Origin: Gigaspora rosea | Taxonomy: Eukaryota > Glomeromycota > Glomeromycetes > Diversisporales > Gigasporaceae | DNA length: 64,000 bases | Assembly: GCA_003550325.1 (NCBI GenBank) | Contig: QKWP01000791.1 | Coordinates: 74,555-138,554, forward strand | Direction: 5' to 3' | Part shown: positions 11,420 through 22,039 of the stretch, in pieces | Position numbering within the stretch: the first letter of the stretch is position 1 | Layout: each line of letters opens with the position of its first letter | The notes under the pieces: generated by a model | The model's input: the letters and a program-made list of their open reading frames with translations, nothing else | Databases searched by the model: none | What the model was told of the DNA's origin: nothing | Position numbers and translations under genes: made by a program

Positions 11420-12690
11420 TGTTTGATTGATACAAAATATAATTGAAAAGCCGATAAGGCTACGCAAAGTTAATTTTTCGTTTGGCATAACCCACTGACC
11501 CAATTTTTTTTTAAAAAAATCTTTATTTAAAAAAAAATTCCTATTGTGTCAATTATTTCATTTTTGGTATTTAATTTTTTTCTCCGGTGATGACCTTGAT
11601 CTTCTGGAATTACTCGATAGATCCGACAAAATTTTCTGATTCCATGTTATGCAAACCGAAAAATTAATTTTTGCATGGCCTTATATATGAACATGAGCTT
11701 AATTTATAGTAGATTAGAAAAAAAAAACCCCCCATTCAATTTTTCCAAAAAAAATTTTTTTTAAATTCCTATTGTGCCAATTGCTCCAATTTTGGCATTT
11801 AATCTTTTCTCTGTTGTCCCCGAATAATAAAACTTGATCTTCTGGAATTACCCGATAGATTTGCAAAATTTTTTGATTCCATGTTATACAACCTGAAAAA
11901 TTAATTTTGCGTGGCCTTATATGTGAACATGAACTTATTGATTTATAGTAGATTAAAAAAAAAAAAACTGATCTGCCTACTTAAATTTTGAACACCATGT
12001 TATGCAAAACAAAAAATTGGCCAGGCCACGCAAATTTAGTTTTTTGTTTTGCAAAACCCACGACCCAATTTTTCCAAAAAAAATAATTTTTTTTAAAATT
12101 CCTATTGTGTGAATTACTCCAATTTTGGCATTTAATCTTTTCTCCATTGTCCCTAATGGTGACCTTGATCTTCTGGAATTACCCGATAGATCTGACAAAA
12201 TTTTCTTATTCCATGTTATGCAAACTGAAAAATTAATTTTGCGTGGCCTTAGAACATGAGCTTATTAATTTATAGTAATTAAAAAAAAAAAAAAATCCGA
12301 TCAGCCAACTTAAATCTGATCTACTGACTTAAATTTTGGAACATCGTGTTATGCAAAACAAAAAGTTAATTTTGTGTGGCCAGGCCATGCAAAGTTAATT
12401 TTTTGTTTTGCAAAACCCGCTGACCCAATTTTTCCAAAAAAAATTTTTTTTAAATTCCTATTGTGCCAATTACTCCAATTTTGGCATCTAATTTTTTCTC
12501 CGGCGTCCCCTAATGATGACCTTAATTTTCTGGAATTACCCAATAGGATCGATAAAAAAATCAAAATTTTCTGATTCCATGTTATGCAAACTGAAGAATT
12601 AACTTAGCGTGATCTTAGATGTGAATATAAATTAAATTAGGCCATGCAAATTTAATTTTTTTTAAAAAAAAATCTGACCCACTGACCAGA
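11420..12690. repeat. Complex tandem array, units of about 230-360 bp
   Basis: Four copies share, in order, a CCAATTTTTCCAAAAAAA block, CCTATTGTG, CCAATTTTGGCATTTAAT, CTTGATCTTCTGGAATTACC, a GATTCCATGTTATGCAAAC block and AATTAATTTTGCGTGGCC. The CCTATTGTG landmark falls at about 11540, 11768, 12101 and 12457, giving spacings of 228, 333 and 356 bp. Open frames at 11977-12198 (minus), 12349-12564 (minus) and 12374-12574 (plus) are repeat translations, not genes. Confidence 0.85.
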
Positions 12691-12699
12691 ATTTTGAAA

Positions 12700-14840
12700 C
12701 ACCATTATTAAAGGGATCAAATTAAATTTCATACTGATTACAGATTTTTGAATCATAAACGTTAAAAGTAAACTTCACACTCATCTTGGTAATTTACATT
12801 CTCTTGAAACTCAATCGTTAAAGTGAACTGAATTAAACTTCATACGCGCCTTCCTTGCACTATAATTGCAGCAACAGTACCTAATCACCAAATAAGAGAC
12901 TCTTGCATTGTTTAATGGTCATGGAACCCATCTGCACCTACAAGTAAAATAATATATTACTCTAAAAAAAGGACAACCTTCAATTCCAACAATTACGTGT
13001 AATGTTAACTAGAATTGTTACAAAACTTACTTGTTGTTCTAAAATATGAAATAGGTAAAGTTGAGATGGTTTGTATTGGAATAAAATATTGTGATTCTTA
13101 TTGTGAATTGTTGTAAAACTTCTGTTACAAAACTTGCACACCACAATAAAAGGCAAATTAGTTGTACAGGATTATCAAGATTCTATATGGGCTAAAATAA
13201 TTCTGTTACAATTTTACTTGACATACAATACGTAATTAAGGCTGCTAATTTTGCATTAAATTGTAAAATCCTGTTCCTTACTATTCAGTGTTTACAGTAT
13301 GTAGTAAAATTGAGTCAATTTGCATTAAGGACATCGTTAGCTACTGTAGAAAATTTTATTACGAACCTTCACACGTTATTCCAGTAACATGCAACATGTT
13401 ATTATAGTAATGGCGAAAGGTGAATTAGTTTGTATGAAAATTATCATAGCTTCTATTATGAATTTCTATAAAAAATTCTGTTGCAAACTTACCTGACAGA
13501 TAATACGTTTTAATGTTGAGTTTGTACCAAAATTATTGTGACTTCTCTCAAGAAAATTCTTATCTAAAACTTGCGTTAAATTATTATAGTTTTATCATGA
13601 GTTACTGTTATAAACCTTAATATTCTGGCGATACACAGTATGTGACTCATTAACTCATGTTATTAACGTTATTTGTATCCCAGTTAATTTTAAAGACACA
13701 ATGTGTGCATAACGAACGGAAGTCTATTTGTTAACTTTCAGATACAAAATGTGCGTAATGATCAAAAGCTGATTTTTTTAAAAAAAATATAATATAAATA
13801 GATTACAACTGATTATTAATTCATATTAATAGATCAATTACGAATTATGATGGTATTTACATGTAAATGGTCGTAATTCAGATTTAAATAGATCGTCATA
13901 GCTGATCACCTTATTTTAAAATTTCTCACGGTCTGGTTAAGGTTTTTAGATATATCAAATAATAAACAATTGAATTTTTTTATTATTACATGAATAAATT
14001 TGTATAATTACACCACTATACTTAATTACTAAATATCATAATTCGAACATAAATCTATCAATTAATCATGATTAAAGAATTCACTAAAACAACATTATCA
14101 TCTTAATATTACAAAGTAAAGTACGTACGCAAAATAATATAATCGTTTTTTTTCCAAAAAATTTTATCAGTACAATCATTGATAACAATCGAAAGCCATC
14201 AAACCTTGGTCACATAACTCCCTTATTAGGAATACAAGGACAAACAGTTTCATATATATTTTATTATTATTCGGTATAAGATACATTTTAAATCAGATCA
14301 CGCATGCATTATTAGCAACAATAAACAGGTATAATTTCAAAAAAAAGTGTCTCATATTTAGTCATAGTCAAGTTACAACATATAAATGACATTTTTGAAA
14401 GTGTATTCACCGATCACACATACAATCACGAGTATATTTCCACACTATCATTTACGTTGCACATGTCATCATCCCGTGTCGTCAAAATTACCATAACACT
14501 TGCCTGAATTAGAAAAACGAAAACCATTACCCATACTAAAAAAGGATTCTTCAAAAATCAGCATAGCGAACATCAAAAAAGTTGAACAGAAACCATCCTT
14601 CACACATTTCATGTTACACAAGAAACGTGATCGTACTGGTATAATTTAACGAATATTAAGAATTTAGCAACAAGGATGCTAGTGGCATTCTATTTCATTT
14701 ATACTTGTATAACTAATATTGACTGCATGAATTACACACAGTTATGAGCCTCAATACAACTTTTCTCTACATTAATGCAAATATATATATTGTAATTAGA
14801 TATTTATTCAGGATTTTTATATAAAACCATCATTTTAAAG
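12700..14840. other. AT-rich region with degenerate repeats, no gene
   Basis: Between 12960 and 13640, several loose copies of a roughly 100-bp motif (TTCTGTTACAAAACTTGC-like) recur, as at 9755-9945. The remainder to 14840 shows no coding pattern I can support. Confidence 0.4.
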
Positions 14841-15701
14841 TTGAATTTATCATATTCAAACCCATTACCCAACTCTAATTTAATTAGGAATACGAATCTA
14901 CTTAAATCACGTTCATACTTACAACATATATACCAGATACAGTATGTACATATGTATATATGTATGAACACCTTTATCTTTTCCTTTAAAATAATAAACC
15001 CACCAAATGAATGCTTTTTCAAAATATTTAATTATCTGCGATTTGACTACAAAAATTTATATTCATGCCTCCTTGTAAACCGTTGTTGGTATAGAATTAC
15101 TGTACCAATATTATGGAGTGAAATAGCCAACAAATTAAACAATAGAAAGTTTATAAATACATGTCTTTATTATTAAATTCTGATGAACAGGAGTTATTAA
15201 TCCCTTTAAAATTATCCTTCCAAATGATTAACAACTGTTATTTGAATATACAAGTTATAGCAGAGAATCTTTGTAAGAACACACTCTAACTTCTCTTCTT
15301 TAATTTTTAGTGGTAATTATATTGGGAATGAAGAAGTAAAAGCACTTGTAAAGGTACTTCATATAAATACTACTTTAACCTCTTTAAATCTTAATAGTAA
15401 TAATATTAATAATGAAACAGAAAAAGCATTTTCAGAGGTGCTTTATATAAATACTACTTTAATATCTTTAAATCTTAGTATGAATTATATTGGCAATGAA
15501 GAAGGGAAAGAATTAGCAAAAGCATTATATAAAAATACTACTTTAACTAATTTAGATCTTTCTTACAATGATATTACTTCTAAAGGAATAGAAATGTTCA
15601 TGGAGTCTCTTCATAAAAATACTACTTTAGTCACCTTGAAGCTTTATAATTGGGATTATTATAAAAATTATAATATTGCTGAAGATCGCATAATCCATTG
15701 A
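14841..15701 (+). pseudogene. F-box / leucine-rich-repeat protein, broken
   Basis: Residues about 54-100 of the first frame form an F-box: PPNECFFKIFNYLRFD, then LYSCLLVNRCWYRITVPILW. F-box proteins dock to Skp1 of SCF ubiquitin ligases, and the LRRs bind the substrate. Coding then shifts frame near 15160-15180 (SLLLNSDEQELLIPLKLSFQ continues in another frame). After a messy junction near 15285-15310, an open stretch (15310-15701) carries four RNI-type LRRs with the NTTLTSLNLNSNNI, NTTLISLNLSMNYI, NTTLTNLDLSYNDI pattern, ending in a stop at 15699-15701. F-box plus LRR with this wording is an expanded family in AM fungi. With at least two frame slips it is either a pseudogene or contains sequence errors. 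The true start is probably upstream of, or within, the poorly conserved N-terminus. Confidence 0.65.
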
Positions 15702-16160
15702 AATAATCAAGCAACAAATAATATCAAAACACTTTATGAAAAAAATATTTTTTTAAATTTATAATAAAAATTGTAGTGCATATTACCATGGCAGTGCTCA
15801 AAGTTTTAATATGAAGTAAGCACGTTTTCTAGCAATATTTTTTACTGCAAAAAAATAACTTTCTTGATATACTTGTTGAATAAACCTGAATAAATCCCAA
15901 ACTCCCAAAAATGATTGCTATTTATAAAAAATTAAATCAAACAAATAATCTTAAAATTTTACAAGTATATTGTCTATATCTATAAGAATATATTTGATTT
16001 ATTTAAATAAAGATCATTAATAAAATATTTGAGCTATGAGTTTGGCCATTTAAGTCTATTTAAAGTGGACAAACCCAAAAGGGTCTGGCCAAACTTATAG
16101 ATCAAAAATTTTATTAATAAACTTATTTAAATAAGTCAAGTATATTTTTATAGCTATAGA

Positions 16161-16391
16161 TAGTGTTTCACATGATTCAGATCGGGCAGGTATTTTTAAA
16201 GATCCATACCTGGGCTGAACACTGATTCGGATTTAAATTTAGGGTCCGAACTTATATTATTTAGATCTAGGTCCAACCCAAAATTGTGAAATTTAAAAAA
16301 TTTATAAATACAAAGTTGTTAAATAACTAAGACCAAGTGCCTCGCTAAAAAAAAAACTGGNTATAATTTGATAATTTTGCCATAATAGATT

Positions 16392-16440
<49 letters not shown>

Positions 16441-16765
16441 GTTGAATGATTTCTTGCCTTATTTTATTTATAATTTTGCCATAATAGATTCAAAACAATA
16501 CAGTAATTCAGGGTTCAGTGGTTAATGTAAATATTACAAATATGTGAGTACATATATATATATTACCAGCTGGATACAGAAATATGATATTTCATTTGTA
16601 AAAAGAATTCTAAATTAACCAATCAGCATTAAATATTATTCTAAGACCGGACTGGCAGATCTACTTGTGGGTTCGAATCAAATCTTAAAAATCAAGGGTC
16701 CGAACTCGGTCTATCAATGGACCAGACCGGACCCAGACCGGACCCAGATCTTTTGCAGAACACTA
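16161..16765. mobile_element. hAT-type MITE with 8-bp target duplication
   Basis: The ends are TAGTGTTTCACATGATTCAG on the left and TAGTGTTCTGCAAAAGATCT on the right read on the minus strand. The flanks are a perfect 8-bp direct repeat GCTATAGA (16153-16160, 16766-16773), as hAT transposases make. The inside holds many CCGGACC/GGTCCG subterminal motifs, one N (16362) and a poly-A run. No transposase. Confidence 0.8.
16392..16438. repeat. Poly-A tract
   Basis: About 47 consecutive A bases, 30 bp after an N at 16362. Homopolymer length here is unreliable and the N marks an assembly uncertainty. Confidence 0.9.
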
Positions 16766-16973
16766 GCTATAGATAATATACTTGTAAAATTTTAAGATTA
16801 TTTATTTGATTTAATTTTTTGTGGGTCTGAATTGAATCTTAAAAATCAAGGGTCTGAACTTGGTCCATCAATGGACCAGAGCGGACCCGGACCAGATCCG
16901 GATCTTTTGCAAAACACTAGCTATAGATAATATACTTGTAAAATTTTAAGATTATTTGTTTAATTTAATTTTT
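16666..16973. repeat. 154-bp tandem duplication across the hAT MITE end
   Basis: The segment from the GTGGGTTCGAATCAAATCTT region through the MITE right end and into the flank (AGCTATAGATAATATACTTG) is repeated with an offset of 154 bp. CACTAGCTATAGAT therefore occurs twice after the element (16761, 16915). The copies differ by several substitutions, so the duplication is not recent. Confidence 0.8.
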
Positions 16974-17091
16974 TTTTATAAATATAATTATTTTTTATAG
17001 CCAATAAGTATAATTCTTAACGGTTAATTAGACTGTTCCTAATAAAGTCAATTAATATATTATTCTGATAAAGTTCTAAAAACTATAAATA

Positions 17092-17289
17092 CGAGTCACT
17101 CTCGTTATAGTGAATTCTTGATATAGTGAAGACTAATTAAAATCTCAATATAGTGAAGTTAAGCTCAAAGCCAGTTTATATAAAATTCTCTCGTTATAGT
17201 GGATTTACTAATAAAACTCTCGATATAATGAATTTTTTAAAAATTTTTATTAATGGAACGAATCACTTCACTATAATGAGAGTGATTTG
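17092..17289. mobile_element. Tc1/mariner (pogo-like) MITE
   Basis: The ends CGAGTCACTCTCGTTATAGT and, inverted, CAAATCACTCTCATTATAGT abut TA on both sides (17090-17091, 17290-17291). Inner copies of CTCGATATAATGAA and CTCGTTATAGTGGA repeat the terminal motif. The CACTCTCGTTATAGTGAA-style end is typical of pogo/Tigger-like elements. Confidence 0.75.
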
Positions 17290-17481
17290 TATAAAGCTAT
17301 ACTATAAAAATTTGGAAATTATTATTATATCTAGTTTAATTATTAGATTAATACAAAGTATAAAACTCAAAAAAAGTAGCAAAGAATTAGAAATAGTTTG
17401 TATAGAAATTAACTATGTTCATTTAGTAAAATTTTTTAACCAAATATTTTCTAAAGATATAATTTTTAGAATATAATTTAA

Positions 17482-18117
17482 GGGTAGAGTGTACATAGAT
17501 CATATATTATATGATTTTGGTGGTACTTTGAGATTATACAAAATTTAAAATATGCCACTAATAAAAGTTTTTTAAAACCACTGTCAATCTTTACTAAATT
17601 TTGGTAATATACAGATTAAACTTTCTATTTATAGCAGTAAAATTTTTAGTGGTTGTATTATTTTAAAAAAATATACTTTCTTATAGCTAAATTGCCTAGA
17701 GCTTCAAATTTGCCAAGTTATACATAAAATAAATACTGTAGTAAAAATATTTCTAAAATAGGTAATTACCCAATTAGAGTTGTGTTTACTATATGGACTA
17801 GGTGCTGCAAAAAGGAACCAAATTGACAATACAAAAGATCTTCAAAAAATCAATTTTTATATTGTAAATCTTATAATAACTCATAAAAAATTGCAAACTT
17901 TAAAGAACAATATAGCAAAATTTTATTAATACAACTACTTTTGTGTTTTAAGTAAAAAATAATCCCAATCTTATTCTAAATTAATTTATGTAAAAAAAAT
18001 ATATTTTGAAAAATTGTTAATTTGGTCCCTTTTTGTAGTACCTAGCCTATATAATCTGTTATACAAAAAAATTTATAACATATATCATATAATAAATGAT
18101 TTACATATACTCAACCC
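17482..18117. mobile_element. MITE flanked by TTAA (piggyBac-type target)
   Basis: The left end GGGTAGAGTGTACATAGATC and the right end, inverted, GGGTTGAGTATATGTAAATC, continue into ATATTATATGAT. TTAA flanks both sides (17478-17481, 18118-18121). TTAA is the target used by piggyBac enzymes; no such transposase is present, so the class is inferred. It contains a second MITE at about 17796-18052. Confidence 0.65.
17796..18052. mobile_element. Nested MITE with GGACTAGGTGCTGCAAAAAG ends
   Basis: The left end GGACTAGGTGCTGCAAAAAG is followed by GAACCAAATT. The right end read inverted is AGGCTAGGTACTACAAAAAG, then GGACCAAATTA. Flanking TATAT on both sides suggests TA targeting. It lies inside the TTAA element, so it inserted later. 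Confidence 0.7.
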
Positions 18118-18594
18118 TTAAAGTAAATTAATAATTGTAACAGATTATAATAAAATTAAAACAGAATGAAATTTAACTAATATTTATTTTTGAGGCCTTT
18201 TTTGTTAGATTTTTTGATAGTTAAATTAGTGTTTAGGATTAGAATTATTAGAAAAGAGTATAAGAAAGCTTCCAGAAATCAGCTGATTTTTGTTTACTAT
18301 GAGCCTATCCTATCCACCTATACTTGATATCACAATTAGCCAATCAGATTTTATAATTATTAAAAAGTTAGATATAATATTTAATAGTAAATAACTTTTG
18401 ATCTACTGAACCAAATTTGATAATTTAACTACCAAAATAATTCTCACAATGACAGAATTCTAGCAAGTACAAAATAATAAAAATCTAATTCTAGATCCTG
18501 TGATCAGAATAGATCTTGTTGCTATAAAAGTTTTATAATTTATTAAATAACTATAAACTATTTATTATAATACAAATTTATTTTAAAACTGACT

Positions 18595-19525
18595 ACCCAA
18601 CAAGAAGTGGAAGTATAGAGACGTGAACGTGTCAAAGCCCAACAGAGCTCTGAGTGCACCTATATAGGAGTCTTAGGACGTTAAGAGGATCTAGGACTAC
18701 CAGTAACAGATATAGCTAATATAAGTAGGACCCCGAAGAACTTTGATACAACTCAGATGATTCTAAAAAAAGAAATTTTGCATAGAAATTCATCAAACGT
18801 TGCATTTTTATATAGTAAAATTTCAGAGTTTGCTTTATTTTATACATCTATTTGACTAAAATACTGCTAAAATTATACAAACTCAGATCTGAGTTGTATC
18901 AGTGTTCTTTAGGGTCCTGTATAAGTGCATGTAGTAGTATGAAAATCAGGTTGGCTGAGCTTCATGATACTATTCAACTATATTAGGGACTGGAAGCTTT
19001 GGTGAAACATACTTGGATACTCACTACCATAGCGGGGAGTACAGTCATTCACATATTTCTGAATTCAGAACGTTAAATTCTGGGTCCCAAGTCGCAGGAA
19101 AATTAGCTAGTTGCAGCAGTATGCAGGCTTGAGATACTTACCCAATATGGTAGAGGCAGCTGCATGGTTGAGATACGAACTCCTGAGAAGTACGCTAGTA
19201 AGGAACTGGGTATACCAATTTGGAAGCAGAAAGCATCTACCTGAAATCACATACACCAAATTGGAAGTAATGATATTAGGAAATGTGAGTAAAGTAGTGG
19301 ACATGCAAATACTAATAGTTGGTTGGGGAAAAAAAACGTCCAAAACCAGGCTAGCTATATAAATGGGAGTATAGTAGGCTCTGGTAGGTTTAGATTATGG
19401 ATAAAATAGTCCAAGTCTCGGTACTTAGTAGATAGTATAATAATTGTAAGCAATATATTGTAACAATTAATATACACTCAATAAAGTCCAGAGGCATGAT
19501 CTTACCTTGATATTAAAAAAAAAAA
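18595..19525 (+). mobile_element. Poly-A retroposed segment (LINE/SINE-type integration)
   Basis: A roughly 930-bp segment ends in a 12-base A run and is flanked by a perfect 13-bp direct repeat ACAAATTTATTTT (18582-18594 and 19526-19538). Poly-A plus a target duplication of this length is the hallmark of LINE-driven target-primed reverse transcription. The body has higher GC than its surroundings. The reading frame at 19111-19362 (MQQYAGLRYLPNMVEAAAWL...) has no motif I recognise, so I cannot tell a 5'-truncated LINE, a SINE or a processed host transcript apart. It carries a nested MITE at 18726-18919. Confidence 0.75.
18726..18919. mobile_element. MITE nested in the retroposed segment
   Basis: The left end TAGGACCCCGAAGAACTTTG is followed by ATACAACTCAGA. 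The right end inverted is CAGGACCCTAAAGAACACTG followed by ATACAACTCAGA. TATAAG flanks both ends (18720-18725, 18920-18925), a possible 6-bp target duplication. Confidence 0.75.
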
Positions 19526-19714
19526 ACAAATTTATTTTGATCTTAGGATCCTATTATTGGAATAGATTTGTGTTACTATAAAAGTTCTATAATTTATTAA
19601 ATAATTTATAAGCCATTTATAGTAACAAATTTATTTTGATCTTAGGATCCTATTATTAGATTTTAATAATTTTGGGCTTGCTAGAATTCTCTTATTGAAA
19701 AAATTATTTTGGTA

Positions 19715-19863
19715 AAGGGAGTGACAAAATCAGGTGATTTTTTAGGGTGAAGGGGATAAAAAAAGTTGAAATCATATATAAAAACCTAACTATATTTATA
19801 TTAAGAAAGAGGGAGGGTGTAGGTTTCTGATAAAAAATAATTAGGTGATTAATGACACAGCCC
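19715..19863. mobile_element. 149-bp MITE, AAGGGAGTGACAAAATCAGG family, copy 1
   Basis: Starts AAGGGAGTGACAAAATCAGG and ends TCATTAATCACCTAATT-type sequence (read inverted), flanked by TA (19713-19714, 19864-19865). The uninterrupted left arm of the host foldback reads straight across this site with a single TA. That gives the empty site and shows a TA duplication. A second copy is at 32334-32475. Confidence 0.8.
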
Positions 19864-19933
19864 TAATCAAATTATCAAAATTGACCCAGTAGAACAAACT
19901 ATTAATAATAAAAAATTAATTTTGAATTGTTAA

Positions 19934-20272
19934 TAATATTTGTTCAACTAGGCCAATTTTGATAATTTAACTACTAAATAATTCTTTTGTTGAGAGGATT
20001 CTAGCAAGCCCAAAATCATTAAAATTTCAATTACAGAATCCTAAGATCAGAATAAATTTGTATTATAATAAATAGTTTATAATTATTTAATAAATTATAG
20101 AACTTTTATAGTAATACAAATCTATTTTAATTACAGGATTCAGTAATTAGATTTTTATAATTTTGGACTTGCTGGAATTCTCTTATTGAGAAAATCATTT
20201 TGATAGTTAAATTATTAAATTTAGTTCAATAGATCAAAAGTTATTGATTATAAATATTATTAATAAATCTAT
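19934..20272. mobile_element. Foldback MITE B
   Basis: The left arm (AATATTTGTTCAACTAGGCC, GGATTCTAGCAAGCCCAAAA) and right arm (inverted: AATAACTTTTGATCTATTGA, GAATTCCAGCAAGTCCAAAA) pair across a short centre. Same family as foldback A immediately upstream; uninterrupted. Confidence 0.75.
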
Positions 20273-20659
20273 AATTTTGGTCAAAAATAATTTGGTAACT
20301 TTAACTAGAATTATAAAATTTTGTACCTGATACCATATTTTTCCAAAAATAAGTACTACCCAAAAGTAAACACCCTCTACAATTTATACAGGACTTTGGA
20401 CACCTCTAATATAGGTCATAAATAATTTGCATAAATTTGAAGGTTTTTGCTACTTCTAAAATCAAGTAAATTTGCTAAAAATTTAATTATTATATAAAAT
20501 TTAGTCTAATTTGCTAAAAATTAAATTATTATATCTCAAAAAAAACAACCCTGCAACTCTCCCCAATGATCACTTGTACACATATTCTGCAAAAACTTTA
20601 GTATTAATTTTGTATAAACCAAAGACATACTTACATAGGTCCTACGGCGGCAGCTATTA

Positions 20660-20791
20660 TTTAGGGATAGAGTTAATTGACTATCTTGCTAGTAGTCTTA
20701 GAGTTTATCACTCACCGCTTTACGGCACTTGTCGTTTAGAGACAAAGTTAATAGACTGTCTGCTGACAAGTTCAGAGTTTATCACTCACCG
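20660..20791. repeat. Two tandem units of about 76 bp
   Basis: Unit 1 (AGGGATAGAGTTAATTGACT to GAGTTTATCACTCACCG) and unit 2 (TAGAGACAAAGTTAATAGAC to GAGTTTATCACTCACCG) are diverged direct repeats with an identical end. Confidence 0.65.
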
Positions 20792-21240
20792 GTAGTAGGA
20801 AAAGCCTTCCTGGGGTGTCTGCCATAAGGTGAAAGTAAGGGCATATGAAGTTGATAAAGAAGAACCCACACTCCTTTCTTTCTACAAGTAAAACCTGTGT
20901 ATTGGCCTCCCACTCGGGTTTTTCAAAAATTTTTCCAAAAAGTGGCAATTTCGGCTTACCCCCTCCAGAAGATCAATATTGTTTACATCCGAGAATGGAA
21001 ACTCTAGTGCATGAAGTCACAAGAAGTCACGTGCTCGCAATGCTGCCAGGTGACCACGTGTTTTTGGCGAAGGACTAATGTTGGACAGATGGGATTAAAT
21101 AAATTTTCGCTTGGTTGATCTCAACCTCGTAGAAGATGTAGAGTTATGTAGTTACATTCTTCATTGTAATACAGCGCTAAGATCATAGAGACTGTGCTGT
21201 ATAATTTTTATGAGTTTAGTATAGACTTTAACTATACCTA

Positions 21241-21396
21241 TCTAGATTTATTTTGTTTTCTTTCTTTTTCTCTTTTTCTGTTTTATTCTTTTCTTTCGTT
21301 TTTCCTTTTTCCACTCTTTTTGTTTTTTCCCTTTTATACTTTGTCGTTTTCTTTTTGTTTTTGTTTTTATCTTTCCCCTTTTTTTCTTTACGTGCT
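21241..21396. repeat. Polypyrimidine tract
   Basis: About 155 bp of almost pure T and C on the plus strand. It produces long Phe/Leu/Ser or Lys/Glu-rich frames on the two strands that are artefacts. Confidence 0.85.
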
Positions 21397-22039
21397 CTTT
21401 GTGAAGAAGTTAAAATTTTAAGAAAAGAAAGGCGGTCTTGATATGGCATCCAACACCAGTCGGTGATTGACAGATTAAAATCGGAAGGTAAATTCTGATA
21501 CTGGATTGAGACGAATGTTTGGTATGGTGGATCGCTTTGGGCAGGTAACTTAGTTATCGCTTGGAGAGTCTTTTTTACACAGAACGTTAGTAGTCATATT
21601 TTGTACTTGTACAAGGCAGCTAGACTGCATAGTTCATAATAAAAAAAGGCAAGATCGCTGAATGCAAAAAAAAAAAATAAATTATTATATCTAGATTTAT
21701 ATAGGCTATTAGAAAAGGGCCAGGACCCCAAAGAATATATATAATATATACTAAAATCTGGTTTTGTATAGACTTATTATATAATTTTTTAGCATAATGG
21801 ACAAACCCGAATTTGGATGATCGACATGGTGGCTTAGCCAATTTAATAAAATTTTTTTTTTAATTTTTTATACAGGTTAAAGTACTTTTTATTCTTGCGG
21901 TTTCTTGAAACATACCAAATTAACCCACTTTAAAAAAAAAAGTGAGTAAAAAGTCTTCGAATAACCTATATACTGTTAAAATTAATCCCAAATAATCCCA
22001 AAATTTAAAAAGTTTTACTAGTAGCAAGTTTTATAGGAA

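Larger units (their letters stand above)
15910..16990. mobile_element. Foldback MITE with right arm split by a hAT-type MITE
   Basis: The left arm (about 15921-16060) contains AAATAATCTTAAAATTTTAC, TATTTAAATAAAGATCATTA and ATGAGTTTGGCC. The right arm starts at about 16069 as the inverse (GGCCAAACTTATAGATC, TATTTAAATAAGTCAAGTAT) and stops at 16160, where a hAT-type MITE begins. The rest of the right arm (ATATACTTGTAAAATTTTAA, AGATTATTTGTTTAATTTAA) resumes after that insertion and its 154-bp duplication, at about 16920-16985. The nested order is therefore visible directly. Outer ends are not sharply defined. Confidence 0.75.
18385..19905. mobile_element. Foldback MITE A, host of three later insertions
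   Basis: The left arm runs from about 18385 (AATAACTTTTGATCTACTGA, TTTGATAATTTAACTACCAA, GAATTCTAGCAAGTACAAAA). The right arm is its inverse, ending near 19905. It is interrupted by a poly-A retroposed segment (18595-19525), and its right arm by a 149-bp MITE (19715-19863). Removing the insertions restores a hairpin-like element similar to neighbour B at about 19934-20272. Confidence 0.7.
20290..22020. other. Unassigned region with a GC-richer island
   Basis: From about 20560 to 21130 and 21430 to 21620 the base composition is clearly less AT-rich than the surroundings. Short open frames (20511-20795, 20845-21078) show no recognisable domain. The stretch may be an old element or a decayed gene. 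It also contains the tandem repeat and pyrimidine tract listed separately. Confidence 0.35.

Noticed and set aside
11977-12574. Three open frames (GNSRRSRSPLG and similar) that look alike between copies
   Set aside because: They are the same satellite unit translated; similarity follows from the DNA repeat and the frames do not cover unit borders consistently.
21228-21449. Phe-rich and Lys/Glu-rich open frames
   Set aside because: Produced by the polypyrimidine tract on opposite strands.
21079-21620. TGTTGGACAGATGGG start considered as a long terminal repeat
   Set aside because: No second copy, no matching CA end with short duplication and no polymerase or integrase coding sequence in the window.
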